Below, in pieces: positions 60,464-64,000 of a DNA stretch of 64,000 nucleotides. The DNA is from Candidatus Synoicihabitans palmerolidicus. GTDB taxonomy: Bacteria > Verrucomicrobiota > Verrucomicrobiia > Opitutales > Opitutaceae. Below the pieces are notes generated by a model. The model searched no databases and had not been told where the DNA came from. It worked only from the letters and a program-made list of their open reading frames with translations. A program made the translations under genes and the position numbers. How positions within the stretch are numbered: the first letter of the stretch is position 1; the number at the start of each line of letters is the position of its first letter. The stretch is taken from the NCBI GenBank assembly GCA_020809425.1, contig JAGGDC010000004.1, positions 62,001 through 126,000 of the forward strand, read 5' to 3'.

Positions 60464-60829
60464 TAGTTAGCCGAGGAAACCCTCAACTATGCCACCGGGC
60501 TCAATCCCTACGAGGTGCCCCCCCCGCACCGTCGGCATCGAGGCTCTCGTTCGCTTCCGAATGAGCGACTACTCGGTGCCCACCGGTAGGTCTGCTCCCG
60601 GGTCAGCATTGATGCCGTCGACAGGGTCATCACCTCCCACAAAACCTTCAGGGACTGGGGCCACGCCTTTGCCTCTAATACCGCCATGGCCTCGGCCGCA
60701 TTGGACCGGCTCGCGCACCGCTCCCCTGTCGTGAACATCAAGGGCGACTGTTACCGCATGAAGGAAAATCGTCTCACTGGCCTGTTCCCCGGCTCCGTCG
60801 ACCTGACCGCGACCAACCTAGAGGTCTAG
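60464..60829 (+). pseudogene. IS21 istA/istB remnant
   Basis: The first part reads, over two frames, TLNYATGLNPYEVP and EALVRFRMSDYSVPT, the C-terminal SRFVRFxxxRYSVP-like segment of istA. The later part reads SHKTFRDWGHAFANTAMASAALDRLAHRSPVVNIKGDCYRMKENR, the LLDRLLHHSxVLxIxGESYRL end of the ATPase istB (quoted here by its DRL..HRSPVV.I.GDCYR residues). Too short and broken to act; a fossil of an IS21 element cut by ISx copy D. Confidence 0.6.
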
Positions 60830-60880
60830 CCCCAAAACCAAACAGCTCCCGCTCTTTTAATGCTGAAGTGGGTCCAATTT

Positions 60881-62070
60881 AGTATAGTGGGAGTTAATGA
60901 GATATACAAAACAAAAATAGTAGTGCAGGATGGGTGCATGGCCCGCCCTGTTAATCCGCTAATCATTGATGCCGCGCAGCATCAAGAACTTGAACAGATG
61001 ATCAAACGCCCGACCACGCCGCAACGGGAGGTCAGGCGGGCGCGCATCGTGTTGTTGCGGGCCGAAGGGAAAAGCCAGGAGCCGGTGGCTGCTCAGATCG
61101 GAGTGAATCGTCCGGTGGTGGCGAAGTGGGAAAAGCGATTTCGTGAGGCAGGGTTGGCTGGATGGGCCGAAGCGAGACGTTCGGGCCGGAAGCCGAGTGT
61201 GGATGTGGCGATTCGCGCTCAGATCGTCACTGAAGTCACGCAACCCCCGGCCGGGCGCACCCGCTGGTCCTCACGGGCGATGGCCAAGGCCAAAGGGGGT
61301 GTCGGCCCACACCGTGCAGCGTCTGTGGCGGGCCAACGACCTGAAGCCCCATTTGCGACGAACGTTCAAGTTGTCGCGTGACCGGAACTTCGAGGCCAAG
61401 TTTTGGGATGTCATCGGCTTGTATCTGAATCCGCCCGATCGGGCCTTGGTGCTGTGTTGCGACGAGAAAAGCCAGTGCCAGGCGCTTGAGCGCACCCAGC
61501 CGGGCCTGCCTTGGGTATCGGGCACATCAAAACCGCCACCCACGATTACACCCGCCACGGCACGGTCACGCTATTCGCCGCCCTCGGCTATCTGGCCGGC
61601 AAAATCATGCGACGCACCGGCCTCTCGGCATACCCACCGCGAATGGCTCGGTTTCCTCCAGCACATCGATGCGCAGGCACCCGACGGCTTGGTCCTGCAT
61701 CTGATCATCGACAACGACGCCACCCACAAGCACGCCAAAGTGAAGAGCTGGATAAAGTGGCGCAATCAGCGCCATGCCAAAGCCCATGGCGCCGAGCGCA
61801 TCGCACTGCACTCCAACATCCTCTTCCTGGTTGAATCTAGTGGAGCGCTTCTTCCGCGACCTCACCGTCGATTGTATCCGCGATGGCAGCTTCACCAGCG
61901 TTCGCGACCTCACCAACGCCATCGAAACCTACATGGCCGCACGCGACCTCGAACCCACCCGCTACGCTACACTTGGAAGGCCGAAGGCGCCGCCATCCTG
62001 GAGAAAACCCAACGCGCCCGCACCGCCGCATCCCTTCATTCGGTATAGTTCATTAACTCTCAGCACACTA
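60881..62070 (+). mobile_element. IS630-family element, copy 2
   Basis: Plus-strand copy of the element at 18032. Its left end begins GTATAGTGGGAGTTAATGA and its right end CTCTCAGCACAC, flanked by TA at 60881-60882 and 62069-62070. It separates the IS21 remnant from an IS3 scrap. Confidence 0.88.
60938..62048 (+). pseudogene. IS630 transposase, copy 2
   Basis: Starts MARPVNPLIIDAAQHQ. Here NRPVVAKWEKRFREAGL is intact (copy 1 has a stop). The frame breaks at AAAGGGGGTG near 61300, continues with VLCCDEKSQCQALERTQPG to a shift near 61510, LVLHLIIDNDATHKH, and a final shift before SSWLNLVERFF near 61835. The shifts near 61300 and 61835 are at the same positions as in copy 1; the one near 61510 is specific to this copy. 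Confidence 0.83.
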
Positions 62071-62074
62071 GCCG

Positions 62075-62393
62075 AGCTTTGACAACCGACGCCTAACCGG
62101 AGCTGTCACGGTCCACTCAGACCGGGGCACTCAGTTTGCTGATCAAACCTTCCGAGCCCAACTCCCACTCCAAAACTTCATCGTACCGACAGGCCGGCAA
62201 GGGAAACCGCTACGCCAGCGCCTGCATCGATTCGTTTTGGAGTAGCATGAAATTCGAGCTATTCAAATCCCTCCACTTCCGTAGCCGAGACGAAACGCGC
62301 ACCGCTGTCATCCAATACAGGGAAAGCGCCTACAGCCGTGACGAGCTCCTCTCAAGGGATGCCCTCCGACCTCAAGTCACCCAACTACATTAA
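62075..62393 (+). pseudogene. C-terminal scrap of an IS3-family orfB
   Basis: Reads TVHSDRGTQFADQTFRAQL, the second DDE Asp block (HSDRGxQ), then in another frame RYASACIDSFWSSMKFELFKS and RSRDETRTAVIQYRESAY (ExSFFxxLKxEL... region with the Glu replaced) to a stop at 62393. Different from the complete IS3 copies in this window. Too degraded to function. Confidence 0.65.
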
Positions 62394-62896
62394 CCACCCC
62401 ATCTTCGAGTCCGCCAACTCAGGACCACCTCTCCGTCCCCCTCTCCCCTCGATTTCTCGGCACCAATACCTATCGCCCTACCCACCGTGTTCACGCTCAT
62501 GGCATCAAGATGCATCGAGGTCCGCAGGAGCATCACATGGCAAAGCGCTGGTTACCATGAACTCGTCACCGAGTTAATCCTCCGCGAAACCTCGACGAAT
62601 TCGAGGTAGCTCTTCCCTCGAACAACACTTAACACTACCCATTCGAAGTATCCCTATGCGCCAGCTTCGAGAAATCCCGCTATCGCCGCGGATCGGTTTC
62701 ACCTCCAAACTACACCTTAAAAAACGCGTTCAGCCTTTCATTTTTGCGTATTTATTCCCATTTTCTGGCCACATTCAGCAAAAAGTTCCCTAAAAACGGT
62801 CATTGCACCTTTATCGTGAATTCTTTTTGAACGGTAGCCTTCCGCAGATCACTAACCTCCGGAACAGAGCTCCCTAATTCAACCCATGGCACCATT
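62394..62896. other. about 500 bp without a recognised gene
   Basis: No frame matches a known family. A protein-like stretch (PTVFTLMASRCIEVRRSITWQ near 62480) may be further IS debris. The promoter for accB must lie here or just upstream; no clear -35/-10 pair was identified by eye. The last 100 bp before accB contain an A/T-rich block (CATTTTTGCGTATTTATTCCC). Confidence 0.4.
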
Positions 62897-63382
62897 TTGG
62901 ATCTTAAACAAATCAAGCAGATCATCGAATTGATGAAACGCGCAGAACTCAACGAGTTCGCGGTTGAAGAAGAGGGCTTCAAATTGAAAATCCGACGCGG
63001 CATCGCGTCTTCTTCCAATGGGCGAGTTTCCACACCTCCTTTCGTCGTCACATCGGATCAAGCGTCAGCCGCGCCCACTTCTCCCGTTCAAGCCTCCCCC
63101 CTCGACCTCAATCCGACTGCGACATCCGCCGAAGAGGCCGGTATAATCTACATCAAATCCCCGATGATCGGCACATTCTACCGCTCTCCATCCCCCGAAT
63201 CACAGGCCTTCGCTGACAACGGCACCAAGGTGACCGAGACCTCCGTGGTCTGTATCATTGAGGCGATGAAGATAATGAACGAGATCCAAGCCGAAGTGAA
63301 GGGCACCGTGATCGAGGTGCTCGTGGAAAATGGCGAACCGGTCGAATATGGCCAACGCCTGTTCAAAGTTAAATCTACCTGA
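62897..63382 (+). CDS. accB: acetyl-CoA carboxylase biotin carboxyl carrier protein
   Basis: 161 residues from a TTG at 62897 (LDLKQIKQIIELM in relatives starts MDLKxIKxLIxLM, so TTG fits best). N-terminal helix, a Pro/Ala/Ser-rich linker (about residues 40-80), and the biotinyl domain with IIYIKSPMIGTFYRSPSP and CIIEAMKIMNEIQAE, whose Lys receives biotin. Carries CO2 between AccC and AccAD in malonyl-CoA synthesis. Followed 85 bp later by accC. No good Shine-Dalgarno precedes the TTG. Intact. Confidence 0.94.
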   Translation: MDLKQIKQIIELMKRAELNEFAVEEEGFKLKIRRGIASSSNGRVSTPPFVVTSDQASAAPTSPVQASPLDLNPTATSAEEAGIIYIKSPMIGTFYRSPSPESQAFADNGTKVTETSVVCIIEAMKIMNEIQAEVKGTVIEVLVENGEPVEYGQRLFKVKST

Positions 63383-63467
63383 TCCTCGAATCGCCAACAA
63401 AACGCCCTCGTAGGTCGTTGACGGGATAACTTCTTCCCGTCCCGCAAAACCACCGCCTCCCTTTCGC

Positions 63468-64000
63468 ATGATTCAAAAGATCCTGATCGCCAATCGCGGC
63501 GAGATCGCCCTTCGCATCGTTAGCGCCTGCCGCGAACTTGGCATAAAAACCTTGGCCGTCTACTCCGAAGCCGACGTCCAGTCCCTTCACGTTCAGCTCG
63601 CCGATGAGGCCATCTGCATCGGTGGTCCCCGTAGCGACGAGAGCTATCTCAAAGCCGATCGCATCATCGCGGCGGCCGAAATCGCTGATGTGGACGCCAT
63701 TCACCCCGGCTACGGTTTTCTCTCTGAAAACGCTAAATTCGCCGAACAATGCGAGTCGTGTAACATCAAATTCATCGGACCCCGCGCCGAATCGATCCGC
63801 ACGATGGGCGACAAATCCATCGCCAAAGAAACCATGCGCAAAGCGGGCGTTCCTATCGTTCCCGGTTCGGATGGTCCCGTCACGGATGAAGCCGAAGCGA
63901 TAAAAGTCGCCCGTAAAATCGGGTATCCTGTTATCATCAAAGCTGTTGCCGGCGGTGGTGGCCGTGGCATGCGCATCGCCCACAATGACATTTCTTTCGC
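63468..64000 (+). CDS. accC: acetyl-CoA carboxylase biotin carboxylase, 3' end outside the window
   Basis: ATG at 63468, open to the right edge (about 177 residues seen of the usual 450). [56 protein letters not shown], and the ATP-grasp glycine loop [13 protein letters not shown] are all standard. Carboxylates the biotin of AccB with bicarbonate and ATP. Partner accB lies directly upstream. No lesion in the part seen. Confidence 0.96.
   Translation, partial: MIQKILIANRGEIALRIVSACRELGIKTLAVYSEADVQSLHVQLADEAICIGGPRSDESYLKADRIIAAAEIADVDAIHPGYGFLSENAKFAEQCESCNIKFIGPRAESIRTMGDKSIAKETMRKAGVPIVPGSDGPVTDEAEAIKVARKIGYPVIIKAVAGGGGRGMRIAHNDISF

Overview
The window is a moderately GC-rich chromosomal segment of a Gram-negative bacterium that looks most like Verrucomicrobiota, probably Opitutaceae. 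That placement is inferred from gene content and protein flavour: an rpsP-trmD-rplS cluster, a phosphotransacetylase split into catalytic and DRTGG proteins, a PEP-CTERM protein remnant, and an AccD without an intact zinc ribbon. No rRNA is present to confirm it. The core housekeeping genes are intact, while accessory genes are heavily decayed and insertion sequences (IS) are dense. That pattern fits a recently host-restricted or bottlenecked lineage.

Layout. 1-3080: GlcD-type FAD oxidase (runs off the left edge) and an acyl-activating enzyme stump cut by an IS called ISx here (copy A). 3114-11300: intact core genes tkt, rplS-trmD-rpsP, ychF, glgC and glmS. 11352-15181: dead PEP-CTERM protein, an intact LuxR-type response regulator and its dead TPR histidine kinase. 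15303-18026: trpE and a primary-type sigma-70. 18032-20833: IS630 copy 1 and a membrane-protein remnant. 20745-23311: folC, accD and a comF stump cut by ISx copy B. 23312-27579: ISx copy B, an intact IS4 element, and a DUF4338/DruA-ISAs1 fusion remnant. 27740-34710: small metabolic genes (tautomerase, MazG-like, rlmJ, phosphoesterase) mixed with broken genes (SBF transporter, YhcH, LolA-like, NUDIX) and a palindromic tandem repeat. 34714-40425: MITE-like segment, IS110, IS3 copy 1, ISAs1 scraps and ISx copy C. 40451-44988: murJ, SBF-like transporter, NemR-like TetR, thioredoxin and a dead Old Yellow Enzyme. 45114-53863: pta and its DRTGG partner (both frameshifted), envelope/hypothetical genes, a polyprenyl synthase and the glycolytic gap-pgk-tpiA cluster. 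53970-62393: IS3 copy 2, ECF sigma stump, tRNA-Lys(UUU), a response regulator split by IS30, a CbiX-like stump, ISx copy D, an IS21 remnant, IS630 copy 2 and an IS3 scrap. 62897-64000: accB and the start of accC.

How the genes fit together. The intact genes cover central carbon flow (tkt, gap, pgk, tpiA, glgC), envelope precursors (glmS, murJ, polyprenyl synthase), fatty-acid initiation (accB, accC, accD), translation (rplS, rpsP, trmD, rlmJ, ychF) and transcription (sigma-70). The broken genes are mostly signalling, secretion, transport, DNA uptake and detoxification. No CRISPR array, prophage or biosynthetic cluster was seen. The best leads for something new are the DUF4338-ISAs1 fusion, the palindromic repeat at 33783-34113, the NemR-like redox module and the recurrent in-frame TAG codons.
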